NCBI GenBank assembly: GCA_024138025.1
Contig: JAMXBD010001205.1
Coordinates: 62,001 to 126,000, forward strand
DNA length: 64,000 nucleotides
Source of the DNA: Combretum micranthum
Taxonomy: Eukaryota > Streptophyta > Magnoliopsida > Myrtales > Combretaceae
Reading direction: 5' to 3'
Shown: one piece after another, positions 33,044 through 46,110 of the stretch
Position numbering within the stretch: the stretch's first letter is position 1
How the letters are laid out: every line of letters starts with the position of its first letter
Notes under the pieces: generated by a model
What the model was told of the DNA's origin: nothing
What the model saw: only the letters and a program-made list of their open reading frames with translations
The model's database searches: none
Program-made: the position numbers and the translations under genes

Positions 33044-34909
33044 TCTCTTCTAGTATTGCTAATCACCACTAGAGAGAGAGAAAAAAAGAAAAAAAGAAAA
33101 AAGGGATGATTTTGCCAACATCTGAGGTCCACTTCTATATGTAGAAAGCGGGATATATGTATATGTATATTGATAGGGATGTATATATGTAAATAGGAAG
33201 AGAGGTACCTTGTTACAAATAAATAGGACTCTGGGAGACCAAGCTGCAATCTGGTACTTAAGGTATGTTGAGCATAAGGATTTAACGCTGAAGATACCTA
33301 TCATGAGCATTGAAGAGTGGTGTGACAAAATTATTGTGGAAGAAGCAGGGAGATGCACAATTTGAGATGCATTCCTTTTATCATTGTTGGACTACCCTTG
33401 TTCGTTCTTCCTGTGGAGGTAACTCTGACCTGTTGAAGCTCATAGAGCTATTTAGTCATTCTATATATAATAGTGTTGCATCTCCATCTATGAACATCGG
33501 AACTTATCCAATCGTTTATGATAACGTCGTATTTTGTGTTGTACTTCAGGCGATTTTTCACTTAAGTACTTAAAATTTTTTTATTATTAATTTTAATACC
33601 CAATTAAACTTTTGATTTTGAAGCATTACTAGCAAGTCTAACTCCTTTAGTTGATACATTATGTAGCATGAGCTAATAACATTGTGACAATGTTTGTCGT
33701 TAAAATATAAAGAGCTAGTGATAAAGGCTAGTATTACTGATGCTACCTGAATTTTGCCTTAATATTCCCTTAATTATTTGAACTCTTCAGTTAATTTTCT
33801 ATCGGACTCAACTTCTTGTGTTCAAGGTTCCATCACCATAGTTGGCATTTGTAGCCTCCACTACGGTGACTCGGGGATGCCCACCTATAGAACATGGCAC
33901 TTAGACAACTCCAATATTTTGAAAAAGGATGACATATGTTAACCGTGGTTAGCGCCAGAAAGAAGAAGACTCTTTGGGTTTATTTGGTTAGTTCTTTTTG
34001 ATAAATATAAATATATTTTTTAAAACTTTTTTTTTAATAAATTGTTTGTTAAGAGATAAATATTGATTTAAAAAAAAAATTAGCAGTTTTCATGAAAAGA
34101 TCAAATAGATTAAATATAGATACAAATTAAATATTTTTACTCATCATTTTGATACAAACACAGATGAAAAATAGATCATCTAAACAAATCTAAGAATAAA
34201 ATTAAATTGGCCAAAATATAATTCTAAACTATAGAATGCTAAATCAAAAGAATCCTTAGAGCTTTAAATCAAATAAAACCCTTGACCTTGAAAATCACGA
34301 TCAAAATACGCAAATCATCTCCTTTTATGCAATTATTGAACGAAACACCACCAAGTAATCTTTGCCTTGCATGATCTCTAAATTACACGATTCAGCGTCC
34401 TTATAAGCACACGTAATTCTCCCCTTAGAGCATAACTCCACATGTACCAAAGTAAAAAATTTAAAACAATAAGGAAAAAGGAAAAAAGAAGCGCCTTTAC
34501 AAAATGACTAAAATTTACCCTCAAACCTAATTCCATGGCAGACCCAAATGGGAATTCCAATCAGAGACTAAAACTTTACACATAATTTGCAAATCCCATA
34601 TAAAAGCCACAACAAATATATATATATATATATGTATATTTATATATACAGTTCTAATTCAATCAAGCCAAATCCTAATTGAAAAGAATCCTCAATTCCA
34701 AAATCCGAAAGCAAATTGGATCAAAATTCGTCGAAAAATTGAAACAATCAAATAAAAACTCACAGCTTTTCCCTAAGCTTGGCGTGTCTTTGGGGGTTCC
34801 AGGGTAATTAATGAGACATTGAAAAGTATTATGCTGATATTGATCTAGAATATATTGAAAGCCATAGCTTGGGTGACATCTTGTTTGTCCTTAACTAATT
34901 CAAGGTATG
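33044..34909. other. 3' UTR region and AT-rich intergenic sequence
   Basis: The first few hundred bases probably include the 3' UTR of the transporter. After about 33600 it is AT-rich with no supported gene. A (TA)n stretch is at about 34617-34632. Confidence 0.45.
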
Positions 34910-34912
34910 ACA

Positions 34913-35475
34913 ACTAGGTCGGCCATTAACGGGTTCTTTGACCCGTCTAACCTGATAGAAACCCTATAGGGTAACAGTGTTGGGTTTGGACATATGTAAA
35001 AAACCTTTTAGGGTATTAGGATTGTGTTTGAATACTACTAAAACACGATGAATGCCTTCTCGACCCGCTAGTCTTAGTAAAAGAAATTATAATGCGAATA
35101 CATTTACTAAATATAAACACAGTAACGACTAAATTTAAAAACAAGTTAGTAAAAAGAAGGTGAATTGCTATATTATTAGATTATTATTTTATGGTTTAAG
35201 TCTACTGAATCTACTACTACTAATAATTAATAATAATAAGCAAGACAGGTTCGGATTGATAAATTGGGCGAATAGTCGGATAGGTAATCGGTTGATAGTT
35301 AGGTGGGTAAACGGGCGGGTGGCAGGTTTTAGTGTAAACCGGGTTTGGATATAGAAGGAAAACCCTATAGGGTTATAGGATCGGGTTTGGTATGTCCTAT
35401 AGTGTAATAGGTTTAGGTTTGAGTTCATATGATTCACCCGAAACCCGACGCGGTTGCATCACTAGGCATGAAGGT
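34913..35475. mobile_element. Possible hAT-type element
   Basis: The left end TAGGTCGGCCATTAACGGG and the right end CGCGGTTGCATCACTA are loosely inverted. Inside, palindromic AACCCTATAGGGT words occur several times in both orientations along with CGGGT/ACCCG words, as in hAT subterminal regions. No convincing 8-bp target repeat was found. Confidence 0.35.
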
Positions 35476-35950
35476 TGTGCTTGACCCGATTCCACATCTT
35501 GAAGGCTCATGGCATTTATTATATATTTTTCTGTTGAAATTGTTTTCAATTGGATAATTTTTTTAACGCGAAAACTCCAGATTTAGGAGGAGGAAGAAAT
35601 TTTGGTTAGAAGGGAAGGGAGGGAAAGGTGTTGAAAATCTCGATTGACATTAAGACAAAGTTCAGGTAACATCCGCGACATTACCCAAACACAAATAACT
35701 AAAGTTGGATTTGCCAAACAAGGAAATTACAACAAAGAAAGCTAAATCACACTTGTTATTTAATGCATCCTTATAAGTTATAATCTCGATAACTAATATA
35801 TATTTCAGCGAAAAAAAAAAAAAAAAGGTTGCTCGTCTTCTTATCCTTCAACCCGAGCTCTTTTTATCAAAGCTTTATAACTTAGTTAAAACAAAAGAAA
35901 TAAGAGAAAACAATCTAACATTTAGAATTTAAGGCTAATAAACCACGCGC

Positions 35951-35969
35951 CCCCTCCCCCCCCCCCCCA
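35951..35969. repeat. Poly(C) tract
   Basis: A near-pure run of C in AT-rich DNA. See the longer tract at 39509-39535. Confidence 0.8.
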
Positions 35970-36341
35970 TCCATGTTATGGGACACGCTAAGAGTTAAAA
36001 CTTGTTAAAATCCATAAGTTCATGATAATAAACTACCAAGCATATATTGAATGCACATTTCCGATTCTTTACAAACGTGAGTCTCATTTTTACCACAACT
36101 GTGAATTATAATGAGGGTAAATCACCGTAAATCCATGGTGCATTGTAATAAGCTGATAAATAAACCAAGTATATTTGGTCAAAAGAACATATGTTACGTA
36201 TCTAAACGCAATGAAACGACGTAATACATAAGGGTCTAAAAATCAAGACATCAACTAATCAAACTAGACTATCTAACAACTCGTCTTCAGAAACCAAAAT
36301 TGAACGCTGATTGAGTCAAGCATGACTTCAAATTAAAATCA

Positions 36342-36578
36342 ATGCCCCAATCCTTTGAGGCAGTTATTGTTGAGGCAAAATTGAAAACCTTAAGGACTGG
36401 TTTGATTGAAATGCAATGTGGAAATCTAGTCCAGAAATCCGCAAACTTGAGCAGTGAAACTCTAGTCGATTACCAGGAGCTTTTCAGCGAAAGCACCCCT
36501 ACAAATATTGACATGGACAATTATTTGGGTGGACCTAGCACACGTGATATGCCTCTATTTGCTATTAATACCAATTAG
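36342..36578 (+). other. Short coding-like frame of unknown nature
   Basis: The 78-codon frame has balanced, non-repetitive composition (FEAVIVEAKLKTLRTGLIEM, then LVDYQELFSESTPTNIDM), unlike most chance frames here. No family was recognised and no neighbouring exon found. It may be a gene or transposon fragment. Confidence 0.2.
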
Positions 36579-36951
36579 ATAGATGGAAATAATGGAGTTT
36601 AGTTGGATAGTGGTTTTCACCGTGAAAAGTTGAACTGGGTAGTAAATTAATTAAATGAAAGTTGAGGTAGTTAATTAAAGATTTAAGTAAATTCAGATAT
36701 AATCCGTGAGATTAGCCCTTTCATAATTTTATGAAGTGTTAAGCACGATTTTCCACTTGGGTTCCTTAACATGCAACTAAGAGTTTGTGTCAGGCGTGAT
36801 TGGCTTTTGAAAGGAGCAACGTGTCATGCTGGTAATGGAAACTTATGTAAAAACTATGGAAGAACCCTTGTGCCAAAATAATTCTAATAATATGCTTCAT
36901 GCCTAGGAGAACATTCGTGGTCAAAAGAGTTATTGACTATTTACATGATGG

Positions 36952-37637
36952 TAGAGATTGGCATGGTTCTGAAATTGAATTGAACTAGAATCATAACTGT
37001 CAGTTTCGCTTCTTGAAATAAGGAACTGACAGTTTTCGATTCCTATTTTAAAACGATGGAATAGGTTTTTTTTTTTCATGTGAAAAATAAAATTTATCTT
37101 AATAAAATAAATTTTAAACTCAAAATAATTAATTATTGGATCTGAAAGAAATAAATTATTTAGCCAAATTATTTTAAAAATTTGTTTAGAATGTGCATTT
37201 ATTTATATATAAACACAACTAATATCAATTATAATTAGTGGATAACAAGAAAATTATAATACAAAAAATAGTCTCATGTTATTAAGAATGAATTTTGCTT
37301 TTAGGAGAAATTTATATAAACTAATTAATATAATTTTAAGTTATGTTTAATTTGTATTATTGATAGTGAAATAATACATATTGTAAATAAATAATAAATT
37401 TTACTATTCATACGAAACAATGTAAACATTAATAATTATTATATTCAATATAATTTTTTTTAATTTTTTTATCTAATTATTTTCTTTTTTTTTTTCAATG
37501 AAACCGATTGAAGTTGTCTAGGAACTGAAAAAACAGCGGTTCTTTAGCAAGTTCTAGAACCTACTGACCGGTTTGGTTTCACTGCTAGAATTGCTAGTGA
37601 CAGTTTCTGTTCAAAATCAAACCATGCCTAATATCCA
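36952..37637. mobile_element. Non-autonomous hAT-type element (about 0.69 kb)
   Basis: The ends TAGAGATTGGCATGG and CCATGCCTAATATCCA are inverted repeats. The flanking 8-bp duplications match at 7 of 8 positions (CATGATGG 36944-36951, CATGATAG 37638-37645). Near the ends CTGTCAGTTTC and AACTGACAG words are mirrored. The inside is AT-rich with no transposase. Confidence 0.75.
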
Positions 37638-37645
37638 CATGATAG

Positions 37646-39508
37646 ACAAGGTGACAAAATTCATAAACGAGCTACTGATAATAAAAAATAAATTTAATGT
37701 ACTAATATTTTTTATATTTTGGTAAGTGGTGAGCAAATAAAAATATCTTTTAGATAATCTATAATAATAATGTATAATTTTTACAAAACTGTACACACGA
37801 TACAATCTCATCATTACTATTATATTCTAACTATGCTACTAATCAATTTAGGTGGATGGTCGGGGTTGGTCCTCTAAAATGATGACAGATGATCATTGCG
37901 TGGAAAAAATCCAAATAACTCCATCATGTGCCTAAAGACCAGCCATTTGCCACTCATTTGAGGCTACACCACTTGATTGCTAGATACTGCATTACAATGT
38001 TGGCCAACGTTATAATGTTAGAGGCCTCCTTGGTCTAGCTTCACTTTACTTTACTAATCTTAATCTCTATCTACCCCTATCTTTTCAAATCCTCACTCTG
38101 CCTTTTTTTCCTCTCATGAACCTTTCCCCATAAAATACTCTCAAACCCTAGTTTTATCTTTTTCTTCTTCTTGCTTAATGATGTTTGCTATTTGTCATCA
38201 CAGCTAATACGTCCTCCCACTCTTACTATCTTCTCTCACTTCGTGGTATTCTTCTCTAGCTTATACTACTACTAATTGTAATCGTGTTTGGTATTTTGCA
38301 GGTGGTAATGACAATGTTCGGCTATGCTAGAGCTCACCTAAACCACAAACAATATGATTTCTCGAAATGAGCCCTTAATCGGTGCCTTTTCCTTTTTTCC
38401 TAACCTGTATAAATGTTTACATGATAGTCAGCCGATTGTTATTCTGCTATAATCAAATCTAGCTACTTCTATTATAAAACTACTATTTGTTATGTAATCT
38501 TTCATTCTTATCTGGTTTTCTTTGTCTTCTTTTTCTGTTTGTAACACAGTAGCTTTACGGAAGAGTACTATTTGGACTAAATTTAATATTGATGGGAACA
38601 CAAGCCGACAGACTCGGACCATGATAGAGTACACGGTGCAAATGATAGCCTACAAAGACTAATAATTGACCTTAGGTTAGAGGCAAAATCGAGTTTGAGT
38701 CCAACGCATCCATTTACTCGACCAAAGAAAATCGATGTATGAGAGAAAATCTAGTCAACAGTGCATTTATCCTTACAACAACTAAGTGGCCGAAATAGTA
38801 GCATCGACTTGTTAAGTAAGATGAGGAGGAAGAAGAATCAAAGTCCAAAGAGAAGGAAGGAAGATCCTTAAGAGAAGGCCCTTAAAGAGGAAAAAAAAAG
38901 ATTTAATTATACTAATATGTCACGTGTCTAGTAAGTGATGTATAAGTAATTAATGATTTTTTAAACAAACGATGACAATAGTCTATAATATTTATAAAAT
39001 ATTTATGTAACATAATTTTGTTGGTATTTATATGCCACTAATCAATCAACATGCTAGTACCATCTAAGTTTTTCTTAAAAAAACTATTTAATAATAATTA
39101 CTACACTACCAGTGAATGGCAAACAAATCTCAAATACTTTTCCTCCTCCATGGGCAAAGAGAAGAAGCAAGGGAGATTGCTCGCCCCAAGTCGGGATTAA
39201 GCTCTGTCGCTATAATGGTCAACGTTGCGGTTGCATGATGACCATTTATGGGCTGTTGTATGCAATATGTAGCAACAAAATTTGTACACCAATTCATAAT
39301 GTGAAAGAAGGAATACTTTGGGGGACAAAGAATAAATGCTTGATTGGTTTCGCCAGTATTAGCCTCCATCTTTATCTTTGCAAAATAAGGCTTAATTTAT
39401 TTTTCTTTTATTGCACGATATGTACTCACTTTTTTTTTTTTCCTAATCTTCCTTTAAATTACTTTTATGAAAACACAGATATACGATAGTTCTAGTCATT
39501 ACAAACTA
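37646..39508. other. Intergenic stretch, no gene seen
   Basis: Open frames at 38428-38634 and 39112-39489 lack recognisable motifs. Pyrimidine-rich sequence around 38100-38240 resembles leader or intron sequence, but no gene model follows. Confidence 0.4.
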
Positions 39509-39535
39509 CCCCCCCACCCCCCCCCCCCCCCCCCC
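39509..39535. repeat. Long poly(C) tract
   Basis: About 27 bases almost entirely C, interrupted by one A. It is exceptional in this AT-rich window and may be length-unstable. Confidence 0.85.
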
Positions 39536-39815
39536 AAAGGTTATATTACGAACTTGGCAAGCTTGAGTTAATATAAGCCTTGTTGAATTTAAACCATTCG
39601 TAGTCTCTTCTATATCATGAATACATACATACATATATATTTCTAGTATGAAATAAAGACACATGTACATTCTTCACAACGCAAAATGGGCAATTAGTTT
39701 CAAAATGGTAAGTTTAGTTGATGATTAGTCCATTTCAAGCATGGGGCCATGTATCCATGAAAGAAAAGAATTTATGTATCGTTCGTGCTATTAATAAAAT
39801 CTTGACATGTATAAT

Positions 39816-41384
39816 ATAGAAAAAACCCCTTTTGATACCTAAACTTTGGTCAAGTAGATAATCAGGTACGTAAACTAATTTCATACTTAGTCAAACTTTT
39901 CATGCTCCTTTTTACTACCACAGTTAACACCATTAACGGAATAATCTAACGTGGACATTTCATCCAATAATGTCATGACACGTGTCCATTTGAAAAAATA
40001 AAATCTCTCTAACCTAACATGGTTTACCACCCTCAAAACATGCAGAAAAAAAAAAAAAATTACCTAACCTAACTTTACATGTGCATTAGAAAGCAAGAGA
40101 AAGAAATGATTGATTTAGGGAAAATTTCCACAATGAAACCCTACTTTTGAAAGACATTAATTTACCTTGTATCAAAATGAGAGAGGATCTCTGTGTGATT
40201 ATAGTAAAACCCTGACCCTAAGCTAAGTGAAACTCTAAAAAAAAAAAAGAAAAAAAACAAAGTTACAGCTCTAATATGGGCTAAAGTGTGGCCTATGTGA
40301 AGAGTTGTCCATGTCTCCTTTGTCCTAGACAACTACTGGTCAAAGAAACATTCTTGCTGGGAAAGGAAGTCTAATCTGTCAAATGCAAGTGGAAGGTAAC
40401 TTTTTTATTGTTTTTGTCCTTTTGAGCTATTTACATTTCCCGCGTGCTAGGCACTATAGAACAGTAACCAAGCTTCATCACATATATATAAGTTGGTGGG
40501 AGTAAAAGTTTCCTTGGTTGTGTTCTGTTTGGTTCTCGTTCTTTAGAGATAGACAGTTGTGTGGTATTTACAACCTAAAACCTATCGTTGTGCTTAATTT
40601 GTGTACAAAGGATTTAGGTGTCTATAGTTTTGTGAGATTTACGTATGAAAGTTCTGGGTATTTTAGGTGTTTCGACTAGAATCTAGTTTGCTATACTTGA
40701 ATTTGACCATGGTTGTCGTTAGTGCTTAATTTGTATCCGAAGGTTTCGAGTGTCGCATGGGTTTGTGGAGATTTTAGGTATCACAGTTCTGGGTGTGATA
40801 TGCACTTTCCAAAGATGTTTAGTCTAATTGTGATTGATAATTTCACCTTCAAACCACAATTGCGTAAGATTAGAATGCTATTGTTGTGGGATGATAGCTA
40901 CATTGAAGCCATCGAAATAGTGAATGGCTTAGCCATATTAAGCGTCTCAAGATTGTTCCTTTGATTTAGGAGCAAGGGTTCCAAGAATTTCCTTTCCTTT
41001 TAGAGGATGCTGATTTAGATAAGGTGAATTTTTTTATAGAATTTTTGTAAAAATTAGGGCTAGATAGTGTATTTAACCCTCTTTTTGATGTGCATGTAAA
41101 GTTAAGTTAGGGTAATTAGCTTCTTTTTTTTCCCCACGGGTGTAAGGATGGTAGACCATGGTTAGGAGAGAGAAGTTTATTTATTTATTTTTTGAATTGG
41201 ATAGTGTCATGACGTTATTGAGTGAAATGTCCACGTCAGATTATTCCATTAAAGGTGTTAATCGATGTGGTAGAAAGGGGCATAAAAAGTTTGGCTAGGT
41301 ATAAAATCGGTTTTCTTGAAAGTTCAGGTGCCAAATTGTCTACTTGACCAAAATTTAGATACCAAGAAGGGTTTTTTCCCTATA
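39816..41384. mobile_element. Element with long terminal inverted repeats (Mutator-like)
   Basis: The terminal ~270 bases at each side are clear inverted copies. Left AAACTTTGGTCAAGTAGA and GACATTTCATCCAATAATGTC match the reverse complement of GTCTACTTGACCAAAATTT and GACGTTATTGAGTGAAATGTC on the right. The ends read GAAAAAACCCCTT and AAGGGTTTTTTCCC. The internal ~1 kb holds a diverged tandem duplication (about 40580-40655 and 40712-40795) and weak coding traces. Target duplication could not be fixed because both flanks are AT-rich. Long inverted repeats of this kind point to a MULE, possibly carrying internal foreign sequence. Confidence 0.6.
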
Positions 41385-42349
41385 TAGTAAATGTAAATGA
41401 GAAAATTCTATGTTTTGGTGCTTTTATAATAGGATTGAACTTTATAACTATTGAACATCTTAGATTTATTTTAATCGTGATATATAAATATTTTATTATC
41501 AATTTAATACTAGCATTATTGAGTAAATGTAACAGGATTTTAGAAGTTTCCATGTAAATGAGAAGGTTTTCTTTTATACAAGGCTTTATATATATGATGT
41601 GTCATATCCATTAAATTTATAATGAGGGATAATTGGATGCCACATAATAACACCCATACACATGGAGTATGCAACTGTTTAAGTGTGCTAGGGAAAAATA
41701 ATGAAGAGATAATAAACACTAGGTGTGTATGTGATGGATTGATATCAATCATACTTTAATATATGTAATAATTATGTAATAGATTTTAAAATAACCACTA
41801 TACATATTAAAAACTGATTGATATATAATTACTTTATATGTTATAAGTGGTGTGTGGTATCATCCACTAAAGCCTTTCTTGTATGTTGGGCACAAGCACA
41901 AGCACAAGCATTTACCACCACACTAGGCAAAAGGTGTGTAGGTTCCCAGATTTGACATCACAAACGCAGGCCGAAAGAGTAAAGAAATTGAGAAATGGAG
42001 CCTACATCGTCTCTAAGGAGGACGTAGTGAAATAATGACACGACAAGTATGAATTAAGTAACATGGAATATCTTTTTGAGAGCTGGTTATTCTCATTGGC
42101 ATTTCAATCTTTTTGGCTGAGAGCTGCTTATTCTCATTGGGATTTCAATCTTTTTGGCAACTCGTCCTTTTTCGACAATATTTATCCCTAAACAAGCATC
42201 ACCTTTCTCATTTCCTTTTTCGTTTCTTTATTTGGTAAATTTGCACGATTCAATTTAAATCACTATGAAGAATCCAATGCCAAAACCATATTCAGGCATC
42301 TTTTCTCCCTCGAATACCACCTAGGCCACCAAGCTTCATCCTTCGAATC
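41385..42349. other. Sequence upstream of the MLP pseudogene
   Basis: No gene was seen. It includes a 41-43-bp near-perfect tandem duplication at 42076-42158, about 200-270 bases before the TATA-like site at 42350. Confidence 0.5.
42076..42158. repeat. Two-copy tandem repeat of about 42 bp
   Basis: The unit GAGAGCTG(G/C)TTATTCTCATTGG(C/G)ATTTCAATCTTTTTGGC occurs twice in direct succession with only two clear mismatches. The copies are much more alike than the surrounding decayed sequence, so the duplication is recent. Confidence 0.8.
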
Positions 42350-42357
42350 TATTTATA
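42350..42357 (+). promoter_or_regulatory. TATA-like site of the MLP pseudogene
   Basis: TATTTATA lies about 92 bases before the relic ATG at 42449 and is followed by a C/T-rich leader, as in plant promoters. Confidence 0.45.
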
Positions 42358-42448
42358 CAGCACAACTTCTTCTTCCATTACTCAACAAATCCCATCTGTC
42401 TCATCTTCCTTTTCTCTTTTTATAACTAGAAAAGTACAGTAAGGTTGC

Positions 42449-44146
42449 ATGCTCAAATCCGTAAGCTTGATCTGAAACGGAGATAAAATGTTCTCCGGAT
42501 AAGATTTTTGATGTATACAAGGATGGGATCACTCTCATGCCCAAGATTTGTCCTGACAGTTACGAAGCACTGAAGTGCTTCAAGGAGATGGCAAGAGTGT
42601 GGGCTCTGTTAGGCTTTGGAACTATGTTCTAGGTAAGTTTTACTAGACTGATGTTGTCAATAAAAAGTACACAGGCATACCAGTTAATTTATTTGAAAAT
42701 TATTTTACGTTTTCTTGTACTTTCATATGATGCTAATTAATGCAAAGGAACAAAACCCTTAAAGATGAAGTGACTTAGGACATTCCTTAACGAATAATAC
42801 CCTAAATAACGACATTAGTCATGCTATAAATTTTATCGAGATTTGGTAAAGCTATTGCTGATCTAATTTTGGAAAAAAGTTTTAATGGTGCTAACACATC
42901 ACATGAATTGATTAGTGGTGTGTAAATATCAGTAAAATTTACCTATATAAATAGATTTATAATGATTATATACTAGTTACACTTTTTCAAAAAAAATTGG
43001 AACTTATCAAATCTTTTTTCCTACTCCTGTAGCAAGGGATGAATCCAGAATCAAATAGTTGGGGACCAAATTCACTGCATCTTATATGTGTTGAAAATTT
43101 ATTATTATTTTTTTTTACCTTTCATTATAACATATCTATTAATCTATATTTATCTATCATTTTATAGAAAAACTTAATGCATAGAACTATATAATTATTG
43201 TTGAACAAAAACAAATTAAAAGAATATTTTTAATAAAAAATGCAAGTAGAAAAAAGAGTAAATTTATATGGATATTGATATTCAACAATTGCTTTTTCAT
43301 AATAACTTTGCATGTTTATTTAATTAATAATACTAAAAAAAACATTTTTGAATATACTAATCGATGATTTAATAATTTATATGATAACTATAATTGTTTA
43401 AAAAATAAAAAAACCAAGTCATAAATTGATGATATTTACTAATAATTGATGTGATATGATGAAATATTTGTAATATGCATAATGAAATTATTTATGGTGT
43501 ATTACTAATAAAAGTAACAATCTAAGATAATTTATTTATTTAAATATAGTTTTATAATAAAAGAATTTAATGTTATTAGTTATTGTAGAAAAAAAGTGAA
43601 GTTAAAAAAAAAAAGGAAAGATAATATCATTTAATCAATAAATACATCTTGAAAAAGTAAACCGACAAAATTTGAATCCATGGCCTCTTAGGTACAAAGC
43701 TAAACCTTTTAAAACTTTGGTATGCGTCCAACCTCATTTTAATTTACTTTATAAAATATAAAATATATATATATTATATTTTTTTTGTAAAACCTAAATA
43801 ATTGACATTTTTCGGACTTGGGCACTCTATATCCTCTATGCCTGTAGCCTAATTGCATATCTATATGAATGGTGCAGGAGATTCGGTGGTGGCAAAGGAC
43901 AAGATAGATGCAATAGACGTTGAGGACAAGTCAATCACATTTGAGGTCATAGGTGGAGAGATCACAAAGCATTTTAGTTGCTATAAAGCCACCATCCAGG
44001 TCATTTCACGGGGTACCAAGAACTTGGTGAAGTGGACTCTGGAGTATGAAAGTGAACGAGGATGTTCCTGATCCTCACGCTCAAGTCGAGTTCTTGGTCA
44101 ATAGTCCAAAGAAGTCGATGCTTATCTTCTCAAGCTCGAACCCTGA
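42449..44146 (+). pseudogene. Major latex protein (MLP)/Bet v 1-family pseudogene
   Basis: Exon 1 (42449-42632) and exon 2 (43878-44146) keep good GT..AG borders with a 1.2-kb intron, the usual single-intron layout of this family. Exon 1 shows EIKCSPDKIFDVYKDG and LMPKICPDSYEALK; its last part reads as family sequence (a GDG loop followed by GSVRLWNY) only after a frame change. Exon 2 shows DKIDAIDVEDKSITFEVIGG and LVKWTLEYE, then a frame change before NEDVPDPHAQVEFLVN. A further one precedes the C-terminus. Four frame breaks, one right after the ATG, mean no functional product. MLP proteins are small cytosolic ligand-binding proteins. A TATA-like site is still visible. Confidence 0.85.
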
Positions 44147-44658
44147 TGTTTCCACAAGCTTAATTCACCACACCATTCTCGTTTTATATATCAGTTCATC
44201 AGTAATCATGTTGCTCATGTTATTCTCCATCTTATCTTTCATGTACTTTGGTGGTAACTCATCTCTTTGTTTGTATTTACTGGAGCTGTCATGTGTGTGT
44301 TATGATGCTGTTCATGGATGTTTGGAGTCGATTTATATAATACTTATATCCCGTTTGCTTGATTATAATTGCTATTCAATGATACTCTTTCCCCATGAAT
44401 AACTATTATAATATTCACTGAAATTTTAAGCCCCATAATAGCTATTTAGTAATAGATTGCTATTATCACACTAAATAGCCATTTCTTAGTTTTACTTTTG
44501 AATTATAATATAATAAAGATTTTGTTCTTTGTATTCCTAAAATACCCTCACTAAAACTAGCGACACTCACAATTTTTAGGGAAATTGATTTTTTTCTTTT
44601 TAGGAACAAGATTTTATTCTTTTTTTTGAGAAACGAATATGATTTTGATTTGGGGAGC

Positions 44659-44823
44659 TTCTATGGTCCTGTCGACAGAACCATCCAGTCAACCATCTAA
44701 TCGTTAAAAAAAAATACTAATTGAATATTACTATTTTAGTGATTCGATTACGGTTGGATATAGTGTGATCCGTTGGATAGTGATGGAACCAATCCTGTCA
44801 AAATTAATGATGATACCATAGAA
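44659..44823. mobile_element. Short MITE, copy 1 of a three-member family
   Basis: The ends TTCTATGGT and ACCATAGAA are a perfect 9-bp inverted repeat. GACAGAACC near the left is mirrored by GGAACCAATCCTGTC near the right. Related copies lie at about 48295-48460 and 58118-58268. No target duplication was fixed. Confidence 0.6.
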
Positions 44824-46009
44824 TTTCCTTTTGATTTGAGGCTAAAGTTTAGATTTGGTAAAAAAAAGTTCTTCCTTTTTTTTTTTTTTTTTCCATTTTT
44901 GGCTTTTATGGAGTGAGTGTTATTTATCCTTCGCATATAAATATGTTTCATGCTTTATTGTAATTTAATTAAAACTAGGCTATTTGGTTGTTTATTTTTC
45001 ATTCATAGTTTATTCATTATTCAAATACATCAAAGTGAACAAGGTAATAACAATTCCATTACAACAAAATGAACAGAGTAATATGTATTTAGACTTTATA
45101 ACAGCTTATTCTATTCTTTCATAATATAAATTCATTATAACATTATCCATTATAGTGAAGTAAACATGCTGTTATGGATATATACATATATAATTGTCCA
45201 AAATTCGATTTTATTATTCACCGAATATATATATCAGTGAAATCATACAAATTTGCAAAATTAGTAAAGTTATAAACACATTGAAACATATACTTAAATT
45301 CGTAATTCTAATTAAAGTCTTTACCTAAAGAGTTTTGCATCCATTTTAATTAATAAAAAATATAAATTTATAAACTTATAGAATCGTATATTTAACTCGT
45401 GATTTTAACACTTAATATATATATATATATATATATTACTAATTAATGTTTGTGATGCAACATGATCTTCAAGCTATGCTTAAGCTTACAGTCAACACCA
45501 ATAAAATTTCTCATTGAGCTATATGAAACATTTGGTGGGAAATAAGAATCAATTTAAAGAAAAACTGTAGAAGAGAATATTAAAGTGAATAAGCAGTTTT
45601 CCCCTAGGCTATGATTTAAAAAAGAAGGGGAAAAAAAAAACTTTAGAAGAGAATATAAGAATCGAATAAGTAGGTTTTGGCTTAATATAGCAGTCGAGGT
45701 ATTACCAATTACCAAAAATACTCTTATATTAATAAATTTTTATTCCATTGTATTCACAATATCGACCAAAATACTCTTGAGAACCCTTTCAACTCTAAGG
45801 TTTCTTGTTTCTTACTAAAGCAAGATTAAACATATGAACTTCACTGGTAGCGAAGGAGTTCAATATATGTCTAAGGTTTCCGTGGGAAAATATTACTACT
45901 ATACAACTTCGATGAAATTAATTACTAATATACCGTAGCAAAATCGTATTTAAAAAATATGATATGATAATTTACACATAAATCGCATGAGTAAAACATG
46001 ATATGATAT

Positions 46010-46110
46010 TCATATACCATTGCTATATCACGATTAGTAATCGCGTTATACGAGTTTATAATATATCGCGATTAGCAATCACGATATTGATATTTTTATT
46101 TGCGTGTAAA
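46010..46110. repeat. Pair of near-palindromic ATCRCGATTAGYAATCRCG motifs
   Basis: TATCACGATTAGTAATCGCG (about 46026-46045) and TATCGCGATTAGCAATCACG (about 46063-46082) are related to each other. Each can also pair with itself. Further CGAT/ATCG words extend to 46160. No element ends were seen. Confidence 0.45.

Noticed and set aside
39112..39489. 125-codon frame, + strand
   Set aside because: No motif, Phe/Leu-rich end from T runs, no splice context or homologue recognised.
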